Source of the DNA: Deltaproteobacteria bacterium
Lineage (GTDB): Bacteria; Desulfobacterota; Desulfarculia; Adiutricales; Adiutricaceae
Reading direction: 5' to 3'
NCBI GenBank assembly: GCA_031264185.1
Contig: JAISEL010000015.1
Span: forward strand, 1-35,861
DNA length: 35,861 nt
Below, one piece after another: positions 9,320-17,970 of the stretch. The notes beneath the pieces were generated by a model, which saw only the letters and a program-made list of their open reading frames with translations, was not told the DNA's origin and made no database searches. The position numbers and the translations under genes are program-made. The first letter of the stretch is position 1. Each line of letters opens with the position of its first letter.

Positions 9320-10734
9320 GCTTACCTCCCCATATCCTCATTGTTGATGACGAAGAACACATCCGCAAAATTATGTCCATCATGCTGGGCAAGAAAGGCT
9401 ATGTCTGTAAAACAGCCGCTTCAGGGGAAGAGGCCCTGGCTTTAATGGACCGGGAGTCGTTTGAGGCGGTTTTAACTGATCTTCATATGCCGGGTTTGGA
9501 CGGTCTGGGCCTCTTGGCCAAAATTAAACAGACAGCTCCAGAACTGGTCGTCATTGTGGTCACGGCTTTTGCCACCCTGGAGACGGCTATCTTAGCCATG
9601 AAAGCCGGGGCCTACGATTACATTGCCAAGCCTTTTAATGAAGACGAAATGGTTCTGGTTCTGGAGAAGGCTTTGGAAAGAACGCGCCTTTTAGCCGAAA
9701 ACAGGCGGCTGAAAAAAGAAATGGGCGAAAGGCTGGACAGCACAGTTTTTTTAGGTCAGAGCCAGGTGATGAAAACTGTCTTTTCCCTGATTTCCAAGGC
9801 CGCTGAATCCAAGGCCACGGTTTTAATTACCGGCGAAAGCGGCACGGGGAAAGAACTGGCTGCCCAGTCCATCCACCGTAACGGTCCCAGAAGGGATAAA
9901 CCGTTTGTGGCCGTTAATTGCGGGGCTATCCCGGCCAATTTGATGGAAAGCGAATTTTTTGGCCATACGAAAGGGGCCTTTACCGGGGCTGACCGGGCCA
10001 AAGAAGGCTTAATTTCCGAATCCGACGGGGGAACTCTTTTTTTAGATGAAGTGACCGAATTGCCGCTGGAGACTCAGGTCAAGTTTTTACGGGTCCTCCA
10101 GGAAGAGGAAGTCCGCCGGGTCGGGGAAAATACGCCCCGGCGGGTCGATTTAAGAGTTCTGGCGGCCACGAACCGCAATCTGCCTGAAGAAGTCAGAGAA
10201 GGCCGGTTTCGGGAAGATCTTTTTTACCGCTTGAATGTCATTCGCCTCCATATGCCGCCTTTGCGCGACCGGCGGGAAGACATCCCGGCTCTGGCCGTTC
10301 ATTTTCTGGCCGAAGCGGTCAAAAAAAACAGTCTCTCCCCCAAAACTCTGTCCCCGGCGGCTTTAAAGCTTTTAGCGGCTCAGACGTACAGCGGCAATGT
10401 CCGGGCTTTAAGGAACATCCTGGAGCAGGCCGCAGTTATGAGTGACGGTCAGGTCATCGGACCGGAGGATCTGCCTTTCGGTCCGGAACTGGCTCCGGCC
10501 GCCCCGGGCGGACTGGCCGTCCGCCTGCCCGAGGATTGGACGGATTTAAAGCAGGCCGCCCGGGAAGTCTTAAAGATAACCGAAGCGACTATGATCAAAA
10601 GAGCTCTGGCCATTTCGGCCGGTAACCAGAGCCGGGCCGCCGCTGCTTTAGGTCTGAGCCGGCGGGCCTTAATCAATAAAATCCAAGCTTACAGCCTGGG
10701 TTCGGGCCAGAAGGGCCCGGCCCCGGGATATTAA
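9316..10734 (+). CDS. Sigma-54-dependent response regulator (NtrC family)
   Basis: A 472-residue activator with three standard parts. Receiver domain: acidic pocket Asp11-Asp12, phospho-acceptor Asp55 in LTDLHMPG, Lys105. AAA+ domain: Walker A GESGTGKE at 173-180, the sigma-54 contact loop GAFTGA at 220-225, Walker B GGTLFLDE at 238-245. C-terminal Fis-type helix-turn-helix: GNQSRAAAALGLSRRALINK. It should act at -24/-12 promoters after phosphorylation by the kinase encoded just upstream, with which it overlaps by four bases. No sigma-54 promoter was recognised in the window, so the targets are unknown. The membrane-protein gene 38 bases downstream may be in the same operon. Confidence 0.95.
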   Translation: MSLPPHILIVDDEEHIRKIMSIMLGKKGYVCKTAASGEEALALMDRESFEAVLTDLHMPGLDGLGLLAKIKQTAPELVVIVVTAFATLETAILAMKAGAYDYIAKPFNEDEMVLVLEKALERTRLLAENRRLKKEMGERLDSTVFLGQSQVMKTVFSLISKAAESKATVLITGESGTGKELAAQSIHRNGPRRDKPFVAVNCGAIPANLMESEFFGHTKGAFTGADRAKEGLISESDGGTLFLDEVTELPLETQVKFLRVLQEEEVRRVGENTPRRVDLRVLAATNRNLPEEVREGRFREDLFYRLNVIRLHMPPLRDRREDIPALAVHFLAEAVKKNSLSPKTLSPAALKLLAAQTYSGNVRALRNILEQAAVMSDGQVIGPEDLPFGPELAPAAPGGLAVRLPEDWTDLKQAAREVLKITEATMIKRALAISAGNQSRAAAALGLSRRALINKIQAYSLGSGQKGPAPGY

Positions 10735-10772
10735 TAAATCCGAAGCCTTTAATTAGGCTTAAGGAGGAAGAG

Positions 10773-12005
10773 ATGTTCAGTCATCTGGCCACCATTTCCA
10801 AAGGAGAGGAGCGACCGGAGATATTTAGCCTCCTGATGGTCGGACTGGGAATACTGGCCCACCTGCTGGTTTTAGTCGGCCTGGCCCTGGCGGCTACGGC
10901 TGTTTTAGATATACCTTTTTTGCAAAGGGCTCAGACTTTGTTTCAGGTTCTGGCCATGGTCCTGACGGTGGAAGTCCTGAGGCTGCCTATTGTTCTGGCC
11001 CGTTCTCAGGTCAGGGCGGCTTTTGGTTTAGACTTGCGGACGACCGGGACGAGGTTTTTTTCAATCTTAAAAAAGGAGGTTTTCTTTACAGCCTCCGTCT
11101 GGCTTTTGAGCTATGCTTTATTGAGTCTTCTTCACCGCATAGATCTGATTGTCTGGGCCGTTATTTTGTTTTTGGGAGTCCAGGCCCGGGTCTTCGGTCA
11201 GTGGTTTTATAAATATATGGAAAGAAAATTGTTTCCCCGGAGGTTCAGACCCGCCGCTGGGGCGGAATTGCCGGACGGTCTGGGGCAGTTATTAAATTCT
11301 CTGCCCCTGCCCGGCGATTTCCGGCTGACCGGGGTATATGTTTATTTGGGCCGGACGTTCGGCCTGCCCTGGCCTTATATAATCAAACAGGAAATTATCA
11401 TCCCCCGGGAAGCCCTGAGTCTGTCGGCCGGGGTTTTAAAGCACCGCCTGGTGGTCACGGTTTTAGGCCGTCTGGTTAAAGCCGACGGGCTGATTATGGT
11501 TTTAAAGGTCCTGACAGCCAGCTTAACGGTCCCTTTGGCTCTGGTATTTCTGGGCAGTCTGGGCTATTTATGGCCTTTCCCTTCTGACTCCCAGCTGCCC
11601 CCGGCATTACTGTCCTGTATCTGGCTGGCGGCGGCTGTAAGTTTTTGGATCTCCGGGGTCATGGTCCGGCTGGTCAGAAGGCTTCTGGAAAGAAAGTTGG
11701 CGGCGGCCGCTGTCCTGGCCACCTGGGACGTGCCGGCTTTTCAGGCCAGTTTGGAGGCCGCCTCAAAGCTTGATTTAGAGCCCGACGGAAATCCCTGGTG
11801 GTTCTGGTTTTCCCGGAACCGGCCAGGGGCAGTTGAGCAGATTGAGCAGGTCAAATCACAGCTTCAGATCCTGACCAAACCCCGGCCGGCTACCCCGGCC
11901 GGCGACGGCCACGGGGAATCCGAACCCCAGACTCAGGCGCCCTACGGCCACCAGAAACCTCTTGGCGGTAACGGCCGGATGGAAGTCGAGCCGGAACAGC
12001 ACTAA
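10773..12005 (+). CDS. Polytopic membrane protein, possible inactive M48 (Ste24/HtpX) peptidase relative
   Basis: A 410-residue protein with a strong ribosome-binding site (AAGGAGG, 5 bases before ATG). Hydrophobic segments lie near residues 20-50, 55-75, 105-120, 125-145, 245-270 and 280-305; the tail after 370 is polar and proline-rich. Between the membrane blocks, VYVYLGRTFGLPWPYIIKQ, EIIIPREALSLSAGV and LKHRLVVTVLGRLVKADG follow the order of M48 peptidases. There an 'isolated loop, then strand ending in D/P, then HExxH, then two TM helices' arrangement is known. The zinc-binding HExxH is replaced by HRLVV, so peptidase activity is not expected. The resemblance is my inference from layout, not an alignment. 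It may be cotranscribed with the kinase and sigma-54 regulator upstream, suggesting an envelope-related function. Confidence 0.75.
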   Translation: MFSHLATISKGEERPEIFSLLMVGLGILAHLLVLVGLALAATAVLDIPFLQRAQTLFQVLAMVLTVEVLRLPIVLARSQVRAAFGLDLRTTGTRFFSILKKEVFFTASVWLLSYALLSLLHRIDLIVWAVILFLGVQARVFGQWFYKYMERKLFPRRFRPAAGAELPDGLGQLLNSLPLPGDFRLTGVYVYLGRTFGLPWPYIIKQEIIIPREALSLSAGVLKHRLVVTVLGRLVKADGLIMVLKVLTASLTVPLALVFLGSLGYLWPFPSDSQLPPALLSCIWLAAAVSFWISGVMVRLVRRLLERKLAAAAVLATWDVPAFQASLEAASKLDLEPDGNPWWFWFSRNRPGAVEQIEQVKSQLQILTKPRPATPAGDGHGESEPQTQAPYGHQKPLGGNGRMEVEPEQH

Positions 12006-12097
12006 GAATTTTTGGAACTTTTGGGGATTTTGCATTTAATGGAGTAAAGTTTAGCTAAAAGTTTCCGATAAATAAGTAAGTTAGGATGATCTCTGGT

Positions 12098-12130
12098 CCG
12101 GGGGCCTCAAGCCTGAATAAAGACCCCCGG
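12098..12130 (+). repeat. Inverted repeat after the membrane-protein gene, possible weak terminator
   Basis: CCGGGGG (12098-12104) and CCCCCGG (12124-12130) are perfect complements across a 19-base loop. There is no T-run after it, so it is at best a Rho-type or processing hairpin. Confidence 0.35.
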
Positions 12131-12210
12131 CCGAGAAATTCCTGTCCCCGGCCGGATTTTGGCTGATTGGGGCTAAATTTCCGGTCAGATATAAAAATTA
12201 AAAAAATCTC

Positions 12211-12252
12211 TTGACAGATGCCGGTTAAATGATTATATAACCGGCTAACCGG
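12211..12252 (+). promoter_or_regulatory. Strong sigma-70 promoter overlapped by CCGGTTA/TAACCGG repeats (rho leader)
   Basis: TTGACA (12211-12216), exactly 17 bases, TATATA (12234-12239). CCGGTTA (12221-12227, in the spacer) is the inverted partner of TAACCGG (12238-12244, overlapping the -10). A second direct copy of TAACCGG follows at 12246-12252, over the expected start site. This is the layout of an operator for a dimeric repressor. The regulator is unknown. The transcript would run into rho. Confidence 0.65.
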
Positions 12253-12703
12253 TTTTGTTTTTAAGAACTTGATTTTTCCAGTTCTTGGGAACGGGCGGTT
12301 TCTTCGGTTTTTTCCCCGATAACCAAATTTTCAGGTTTTTTGAGTTCAAACCAGGGTTTTGGGCCAGGTTCCCCGGTTTTCTCTTGATTTTTGGAAAAAA
12401 ACGGGGTAAACTTATGTACTTTTGGAAAGTTGGGGCGCTTTTGGTTAAGGCTTTTGGTCGGCCTTCGGCGCTTGATTTTGATCTTTTCAGTATTTCATAA
12501 TTATTTCACTATACTCCTGGTTTCAAATCATAAATCTGTCAATCACAACCTAACATTTAGCCTTTGGCCAGCCAGTCTCCGGTCAGACCAGAGCTAACTA
12601 TCCGATTCCCCTGGACGGCGGTTTGGGGAAATAATCTTTTTTATCATTATTTATCCCGTTTCAGGCAAAAAGCGGGAGGCTGACCTCAGGCAGGATTTTT
12701 TGT
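12253..12703 (+). other. Long untranslated leader of rho, T/G-rich
   Basis: About 450 bases between the promoter and rho hold no convincing gene. The sense strand is rich in T and G runs and poor in C until about 12540. A perfect hairpin, AAGAACT (12263-12269) with AGTTCTT (12280-12286), lies near the 5' end. Long leaders before rho are known in enteric bacteria, where Rho limits its own synthesis; a similar feedback is possible here but is not shown by sequence. Short frames inside it are dominated by Phe, Gly and Lys and look like composition artefacts. Confidence 0.5.
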
Positions 12704-13966
12704 ATGACCGAAAAAATGGATTTATCCGAACTCAAACAGATGAAGATCTCCGATCTGACCTCCATGGCTAAGGAGTTCAAGATTGAAAACGCGACAGGCC
12801 TTAGGAAGCAGGAGCTGATTTTTTCTCTCCTACAGGCCCAGACCGAACACAACGGCATGATTTTCGGCGGCGGCGTCCTGGAGACTCTGCCGGACGGGTT
12901 CGGCTTTTTAAGGGCCCCGGAATCGAACTATCTGCCCGGTCCGGACGACATCTACGTCTCCCCCAGCCAGATCCGCCGTTTCAATCTCCGGACCGGGGAT
13001 ACGGTTTCCGGTCAGATCAGGCCGCCTAAAGAAAGTGAGCGTTACTACGCTCTTTTAAAGGTGGAGCACTGCAATTTTGAAGACCCCGAGGAAGTCTCCC
13101 GAGATAAGATCCTCTTTGATAACCTTACCCCTCTGTACCCTGACGAGAGGATCCGTCTGGAAACGGATACCAAAAACTTTTCCATGCGGATCATGGACAT
13201 GATGACGCCTATCGGCAAAGGCCAAAGAGGTCTGATTGTTTCCCCGCCCCGGACCGGCAAAACCATTCTTCTGCAAAACATCGCCAACAGTATCACCCGA
13301 AATCATCCGGACGTAGCTTTAATCATGCTCTTAATCGATGAGCGGCCGGAAGAAGTGACCGACATGCAGCGCTCGGTGTCCGGGGAAGTCATAAGTTCCA
13401 CTTTTGACGAGCCGGCCACCCGTCACGTCCAGGTGGCCGATATGGTGATTGAAAAAGCCAAGCGCCTCGTGGAGCACAAAAGGGATGTGGTTATCCTGCT
13501 GGATTCCATTACCCGTTTATCACGGGCTTACAATACCGTCGTGCCGCCTTCGGGCAAGATTTTATCCGGCGGCGTGGACTCCAATGCCCTCCATCGGCCC
13601 AAGAGATTTTTCGGCGCGGCCAGGAACGTGGAAGAGGGCGGATCTCTGACCATCATAGCTACGGCCCTGATTGACACCGGCAGCCGGATGGACGAGGTCA
13701 TTTTCGAGGAATTTAAGGGTACCGGCAACATGGAAATCCACCTGGATCGCAAGTTAAGCGACAAGAGGGTTTTCCCGGCCATGGACATCAACCGCAGCGG
13801 CACCCGCAAAGAAGACCTGCTGCTCACGGAAAAAGAATTAAACCGCATCTGGATCCTCCGAAAGCTACTTTCCCCGTTAAACCCGGTCGACAGCATGGAA
13901 TTTCTGCTGGACAAGATGAGAGGCTCGAAGTCGAACAAAGAATTTTTGGATTCTATGAGTTCCTAA
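12704..13966 (+). CDS. rho: Transcription termination factor Rho
   Basis: A 420-residue hexameric RNA-dependent ATPase that releases untranslated transcripts. N-terminal helical domain 1-50 ([19 protein letters not shown]), cold-shock-like RNA-binding domain 50-125 with GFGFLR and [12 protein letters not shown], then the RecA-type motor. Motor motifs: [17 protein letters not shown] (Walker A, ending at residue 187), [20 protein letters not shown] (Walker B, 262-271), the Q-loop [10 protein letters not shown], and the R-loop segment RRF-like [16 protein letters not shown]. The C-terminus [15 protein letters not shown] is typical. No long N-terminal insertion is present. ATG 12704 follows an AGGA at suitable distance. 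GGCCTT/AAGGCC at 14016-14030 forms a small hairpin after the gene but has no T-run. Confidence 0.97.
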   Translation: MTEKMDLSELKQMKISDLTSMAKEFKIENATGLRKQELIFSLLQAQTEHNGMIFGGGVLETLPDGFGFLRAPESNYLPGPDDIYVSPSQIRRFNLRTGDTVSGQIRPPKESERYYALLKVEHCNFEDPEEVSRDKILFDNLTPLYPDERIRLETDTKNFSMRIMDMMTPIGKGQRGLIVSPPRTGKTILLQNIANSITRNHPDVALIMLLIDERPEEVTDMQRSVSGEVISSTFDEPATRHVQVADMVIEKAKRLVEHKRDVVILLDSITRLSRAYNTVVPPSGKILSGGVDSNALHRPKRFFGAARNVEEGGSLTIIATALIDTGSRMDEVIFEEFKGTGNMEIHLDRKLSDKRVFPAMDINRSGTRKEDLLLTEKELNRIWILRKLLSPLNPVDSMEFLLDKMRGSKSNKEFLDSMSS

Positions 13967-14087
13967 GAGCATTTGAGAGTTTAAAATCCTGAAAAAAGGT
14001 GTAAAGTAGGATTAAGGCCTTTTTAAGGCCCGTATCCATATTTATTTAAGTCCTGCCTGTTCAGGGCCCATGGATTGGGGAAATTCT

Positions 14088-15086
14088 ATGCCCCTGACCG
14101 CTCCGGTTGATAAATCTAAAGAGATGGAGCCCCGTCTGGATCCTCAGGTGGCCCACCGGCTTCGGGACCTGAGCCTTCTGGTCAGCCTGCCCCAGATATC
14201 TCTCAATTTGATTAATTTAATATCCGATGCCGGTACCACCAATAAACAGCTTCAGGCCGTGGTAGAACTCGATCCGGCTTTAACGGCCAAAGTCATATCC
14301 CTGGCCAATTCGGCTTTTTACTCTGTCCGGACCCCGGTTTTGACTGTGGACAGGGCCATTACTGTCATAGGTTATCAGGAACTGGGTCTCTTGGCCTTGG
14401 GTCTGGGACTTTCCGAGACTTTTGATTTAAGCTCCGTGCCCATGGGTTTTGACGGCGAAAGTTTGTGGATCCACTCTCTGGCCGTCTCCTGGCTCAGCCG
14501 GGAAATGGGCCGGCACTTTGACTTAATTGAGCCCGGCGAGGCCATGATTGCCGGTCTGCTTCATGACCTGGGCACAATTACTTTGGTTTCCAAGTTTCCG
14601 GTCCAGTTCCAGCATCTGCTGGAGTTAATCGTCGCCGGACAGTCCGGATTGGAGGCCGAAAATACTTTAAAGCTCAATCATGAACTGGTGGGCTATGAGC
14701 TGGCCTGTTTATGGAAACTTCCTTTAATCTACCGGGAGTCCATTTTATTTCACCACCGGCCTCAGAGAGCCCCGGAGAGATCGAAAATTATGGCTACCAT
14801 AGTGGCCATGGCCGATATTCTGGTCCGGAAAATAGGGTTTGACGTAAAAACCGAGGATGGGACTTTGGATTTGGGCTACTGCCTGGAAACCCTGCATCTA
14901 AGTCCAGAAAGTCTCCATACCTTTATCAGGGAAATGCTTTTGGGCTCCCAGAAAGTTGTGCCCCTGTGGCAGCAGATGGTCAGACACGGCCATCATAAGA
15001 CGCCGCCGCCCAGAACGAAGTTTTCTTCCTTAATGGAAGGCCGGGGTCTGGGTTCGGGCTTAAGCCAAAAGTCGGAGCGTCCGTGA
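14088..15086 (+). CDS. HDOD domain signalling protein
   Basis: A roughly 332-residue cytosolic protein dominated by an HDOD domain. PQISLNLINLISDAGTTNKQL, DPALTAKVISLANSAFYS, VDRAITVIGYQELGLLALGL and AGLLHDLGTITL are the usual landmarks; the HD of LLHDLG is retained. HDOD proteins act in signal transduction, motility or cell-cycle control and often have no demonstrated hydrolase activity. ATG 14088 is preferred because GGGGAAA lies 8 bases upstream; ATG 14070 would add six residues. The stop overlaps the GTG of RNase HI, so the two are translationally coupled. The C-terminal 35 residues are basic and disordered. No output domain is attached. Confidence 0.9.
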   Translation: MPLTAPVDKSKEMEPRLDPQVAHRLRDLSLLVSLPQISLNLINLISDAGTTNKQLQAVVELDPALTAKVISLANSAFYSVRTPVLTVDRAITVIGYQELGLLALGLGLSETFDLSSVPMGFDGESLWIHSLAVSWLSREMGRHFDLIEPGEAMIAGLLHDLGTITLVSKFPVQFQHLLELIVAGQSGLEAENTLKLNHELVGYELACLWKLPLIYRESILFHHRPQRAPERSKIMATIVAMADILVRKIGFDVKTEDGTLDLGYCLETLHLSPESLHTFIREMLLGSQKVVPLWQQMVRHGHHKTPPPRTKFSSLMEGRGLGSGLSQKSERP

Positions 15087-15568
15087 GCCGGGAATATTTT
15101 GAAAAGCTTTCGAAGATAGCCGATTTGAAACAAGAGACGGAAATTGTTCCCGGCTTTTATGCTCTCAGGGCTGACGGGGCCTCTAAAGGCAATCCCGGAC
15201 CGGCCGGTGCCGGGGCGGTTCTTTATACGCCCCCAGGCGTGATCCTGGCTCAGTCCTCTTTATATTTAGGCCGCAGGACCAATAATGTGGCCGAGTACTC
15301 GGCTCTTTTGCTGGGTCTGGCTCTGGCTAGAAGTTACGGTCTGACCCAGCTGGAAATTTTTATGGATTCGGAACTGACGGTGCGGCAGATAACAGGGGCT
15401 TACCGGGTCAACAGCCCGGGGCTTCTGCCGTATTACAGTGAAGCTAAAAGACAACTGGCTTCATTGGAAAAGTTCCGGATAAGTCATGTCTACAGGGACT
15501 CTAATCAGGAGGCTGATCAGCTGGCTTCCAGGGCCGCTCAGGAGGGCGCTGTGTCCAACTCCCTGTAA
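15083..15568 (+). CDS. rnhA: Ribonuclease HI
   Basis: A 161-residue nuclease that cuts the RNA strand of RNA-DNA hybrids. The catalytic carboxylates are present: Asp31 in ALRADGASKGNPGPAG, Glu71 in NNVAEYSALLLGL, Asp95 in IFMDSELTV, and Asp145 in NQEADQLAS. The DGASKGNPG motif and lack of the basic protrusion are typical of the short bacterial/archaeal RNase HI subtype rather than E. coli RnhA. GTG start at 15083 overlaps the HDOD stop (GTGA). About 20 extra N-terminal residues precede the fold. The RNase P RNA gene follows on the same strand. Confidence 0.93.
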   Translation: MSREYFEKLSKIADLKQETEIVPGFYALRADGASKGNPGPAGAGAVLYTPPGVILAQSSLYLGRRTNNVAEYSALLLGLALARSYGLTQLEIFMDSELTVRQITGAYRVNSPGLLPYYSEAKRQLASLEKFRISHVYRDSNQEADQLASRAAQEGAVSNSL

Positions 15569-15826
15569 AACTCCGGCCGTAAGGCCTGATAAGCCGCATT
15601 TCGAAGACTCCGCCTCTGAATTCCAGGGCCTGTGAGGCGGCTGCTAATAAAAGGCCGAACCGGCCGGGGCGTTAAATGTTCCGGCGTCCGGCAGATCGCC
15701 GGGACTGCCTCTGAGGATTGGACGTCATCCGGCTTATGGAGCATAAATCCATTGATGGGACCGGGTGCGGTAAAGTTTTCGGCTCAATGAAAATCCCCAG
15801 GTTTTAGTCCGGGGAAGATGGCAGTG

Positions 15827-15851
15827 AAACTGCCGAAGTATTCGGCAGTTT
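15827..15851 (+). repeat. 11-bp perfect hairpin just upstream of rnpB
   Basis: AAACTGCCGAA (15827-15837) and TTCGGCAGTTT (15841-15851) are perfectly complementary with a 3-base loop. It ends ten bases before the predicted mature 5' end of RNase P RNA. It could be the terminator of the HDOD-rnhA transcript (weak T-run, TTTC) or a 5'-leader processing stem of the rnpB precursor. Confidence 0.6.
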
Positions 15852-15860
15852 CTGGGGAGG

Positions 15861-16245
15861 GGACAGACAGGACGGCCAGGCGATCGCCGGAGACACACCG
15901 GTCTTCGGAGGAAAGTCCGGGCTCCGCCGGGCGCGGTGCTGGGTAATGCCCAGCGAGGGTAACTTCGGGCAAGCGCAACAGAAAGCAGACCGCCGGAGAT
16001 TACTAATCTTCGGTAAGGGTGAAACGGTGAGGTAAGAGCTCACCGGCCGGCTGGGCGACCAGCCGGGCCAGGCAAGCCCCACCGGGAGCAAAACCGAATA
16101 GGGAGACGCACAGGTGCCCGCCTTTGTCTCCGGGTTGGTTGCTGGACCGGGTCAGTAATGGCCCGGGTAGATGAATGATCGCCGAATCTATGGCCCCGGG
16201 CGGCCCTGGATTCACAGAACCCGGCTTACCGGCTGCCTGTTGATC
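15861..16245 (+). ncRNA. rnpB: RNase P RNA, class A
   Basis: Catalytic RNA that matures tRNA 5' ends. Invariant blocks appear in order: GGAGGAAAGTCCGGGCTCC (near 15906), GCGAGGGTAACTTCGGGCAA, CAACAGAAAGCAGACCGCC (near 15976), GGTAAGGGTGAAACGGTGAG, GTAAGAGCTCACCGG, AGATGAATGATCGCC (near 16169) and ACAGAACCCGGCTTACC (near 16214), whose GGCTTA pairs into the core. The 5' segment ACAGGACGGCC can pair with GGCTGCCTGT at the 3' end as helix P1, which fixes the ends to within a few bases. A terminator follows. Several short reverse-strand frames cover this region and are not genes. Confidence 0.95.
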
Positions 16246-16288
16246 CTTTAATTTTGGTCGGCCTCCCGGAAGGCTGGCCAATCCCCAA

Positions 16289-16324
16289 AAGCCCGGTGGG
16301 CCTCCAGTCCTCCGGGCTTATTTT
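16289..16324 (+). terminator. Intrinsic terminator of rnpB
   Basis: AAGCCCGG (16289-16296) pairs with CCGGGCTT (16312-16319), followed by ATTTT. It lies about 45 bases after the RNase P RNA 3' end and before ispDF. Confidence 0.75.
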
Positions 16325-16385
16325 CAGGCGTTTTTATTAGGTTTGGCTTTTGGGGCTTTTTGGCCGGCTATTCAGGATAATTTCT

Positions 16386-17561
16386 ATGGAGACGATTGTC
16401 TCGGCCGTCATTGTGGCCGGAGGCCGGGGATTAAGGTACGGCGGGGAAGAGCCTAAGCAGCTGGCTTTACTGGCCGGCCGGCCGGTTTTGGCCCGGAGTT
16501 TATCGCCCTTCCTCTCTCACCCGGATGTAGACGAGGTAATTTTGGTTGTCCCGCAGGGCCAAAGAAGCTTGTATGCTGGAAAACTGGCTTTAGACAGCCG
16601 GGTACTGATCGCCGAGGGCGGCGAGTTCCGGACCCAGTCAGTCTTAAACGGTTTAAAGGCCGCCAGAGCCGACAGCCGGTTAATTCTGGTCCACGACGGG
16701 GTCAGGCCTTTAGTCACCCGGGCCCATATTTCCGAAATCATTTCTCTGACTGAAACATTCGGGGCCGCCGTTTTAGCAGTGCCTGTCCGTGATACTTTAA
16801 AGGCCGCAGACAATGGCGGACGGATCTTAAAGACCGTCGATCGGACCGGACTTTACGGGGCCCAGACGCCCCAGGGATTTAAACGGGAAATTTTACAGAA
16901 AGCTTTGGAATTGGGCGCCGAAAAGCCGGCTGAAGCCACCGATGAATCTGTTCTGGCTGAAGAACTGGGCTATCAGGTCCGGATTTCCCCAGGCTCGGCT
17001 GAAAATATCAAAATTACTTATCCGGAGGATCTTCTGATGGCCGAAGCTTTTTTATCGGCCCGGGCCGGATTCCGGGTCGGGCAGGGCTTTGATTTTCACG
17101 CCTTTGAGCCGTCCAGGCCTTTGTGGCTGGGGGGAATTTTAATTAAAGATCAGCCAGGGCTTTTAGGCCATTCCGACGCCGATGTCTTAGCCCATGCTTT
17201 AGCCGACAGCCTTTTGGGGGCCGCCGGGTTAGGCGATATCGGGGAGCATTTTCCGCCCGGTGAACCTGAGTGGGCCGGATTAAGCGGAGCGGCCCTTCTT
17301 TCTGAGACAATGGATCTGGTGACCAGAGCCGGGTACGTTTTAGTCAACTGCGACCTGACTTTAATCGGGGAAAGTCCCCGGATAGGGCCTTACAAAAAAG
17401 CTATGATTGCCGCTCTGGCCCTGGCTTTGGGCGTTAATCCAGAGGTAATCAGCCTTAAGGCTACCACGACCGAAAAAATGGGCTTTACCGGACGGGGGGA
17501 AGGATTAGCCGCTTCCGGACTGGTCCTTTTAACCGGGCCGGAGGCCTCTGCGAAAGGTTAG
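16386..17561 (+). CDS. ispDF: Bifunctional IspD-IspF: MEP cytidylyltransferase / MECDP synthase
   Basis: A 391-residue fusion catalysing two non-consecutive steps of the MEP isoprenoid pathway. IspD (1 to about 225): AVIVAGGRGLRYG with EEPKQ (CTP binding), VHDGVRPLV at 102-110, AVPVRDTLK, TPQGF. IspF (about 229-391): VGQGFDFHAF with metal ligands Asp236 and His238, GHSDADVLAHALADSLLGA (His270), GLGDIGEHFP, and the C-terminal TTTEKMGFTGRGEGLAA. IspD-IspF fusions are known in alpha-, epsilon- and some deltaproteobacteria. ATG 16386 is chosen because the cytidylyltransferase fold begins at once and AGGA lies 8 bases upstream; a start at 16350 would add a non-conserved leader. The gene ends 7 bases from the end of the convergent YgiW-like gene. 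Confidence 0.95.
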   Translation: METIVSAVIVAGGRGLRYGGEEPKQLALLAGRPVLARSLSPFLSHPDVDEVILVVPQGQRSLYAGKLALDSRVLIAEGGEFRTQSVLNGLKAARADSRLILVHDGVRPLVTRAHISEIISLTETFGAAVLAVPVRDTLKAADNGGRILKTVDRTGLYGAQTPQGFKREILQKALELGAEKPAEATDESVLAEELGYQVRISPGSAENIKITYPEDLLMAEAFLSARAGFRVGQGFDFHAFEPSRPLWLGGILIKDQPGLLGHSDADVLAHALADSLLGAAGLGDIGEHFPPGEPEWAGLSGAALLSETMDLVTRAGYVLVNCDLTLIGESPRIGPYKKAMIAALALALGVNPEVISLKATTTEKMGFTGRGEGLAASGLVLLTGPEASAKG

Positions 17562-17568
17562 CCTTTGG

Positions 17569-17970
17569 CTATTTAACCGCAGCCAGACTGTCGACATCAA
17601 TTTCCAGGCTGTTCCAGTCCCGGTCGACTTCACCGTGAATGACTACTGTATCTTCCGGGGTCACGGTCTGCCCCATCCATTTGTCCCGGTCCACATCAAG
17701 ATTAATTTCTCCTGACGAGTCCCGGAAGAGGTATTTGTCGCTGCCTAAATGGCGGACTATATGGCCTCTTAAAATGACATAGGAATCATCGGGCTTCTGA
17801 CGGGCTTTTTCGACCGTGGTCTCTTCAGGTCCCGGACCGGAGAAACCTCCGGGCGTCTGATTGGGCGGCGGCGGCGGAAAAGACTGAGGGCTGTCTGCAG
17901 CCCGGACCGAGGTTACGGCTAAAGGCAAAGCCAGAAGTAAAAAAGCAAGGCTGAGGAGAAGTTTTTTCAT
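17569..17970 (-). CDS. YgiW/YdeI-like periplasmic OB-fold (BOF) protein
   Basis: A 133-residue exported protein. A classic signal peptide (MKKLLLSLAFLLLALPLAV ... VRA, cleavage after about residue 24) precedes a proline/glycine-rich linker. The OB-fold domain is about residues 50-131: DDSYVILRGHIVRHLGSDKY, FRDSSGEINLDVD, VHGEVD-like IHGEVDRDW, and a final EIDVDSL. Family members (YgiW, YdeI) are periplasmic stress-tolerance proteins linked to cationic peptides and peroxide, with an unknown ligand. It stands alone, convergent to ispDF, with no strong ribosome-binding site before ATG. Confidence 0.88.
   Translation of the reverse strand: MKKLLLSLAFLLLALPLAVTSVRAADSPQSFPPPPPNQTPGGFSGPGPEETTVEKARQKPDDSYVILRGHIVRHLGSDKYLFRDSSGEINLDVDRDKWMGQTVTPEDTVVIHGEVDRDWNSLEIDVDSLAAVK

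Noticed and set aside
12285-12597. Two forward frames of about 70 codons in the rho leader
   Set aside because: Phe/Gly/Lys-rich products of T/G-rich DNA without ribosome-binding sites or conserved content.
15784-16281. Reverse frames across 15784-16281
   Set aside because: They cover RNase P RNA and are shadows of a structured RNA gene.
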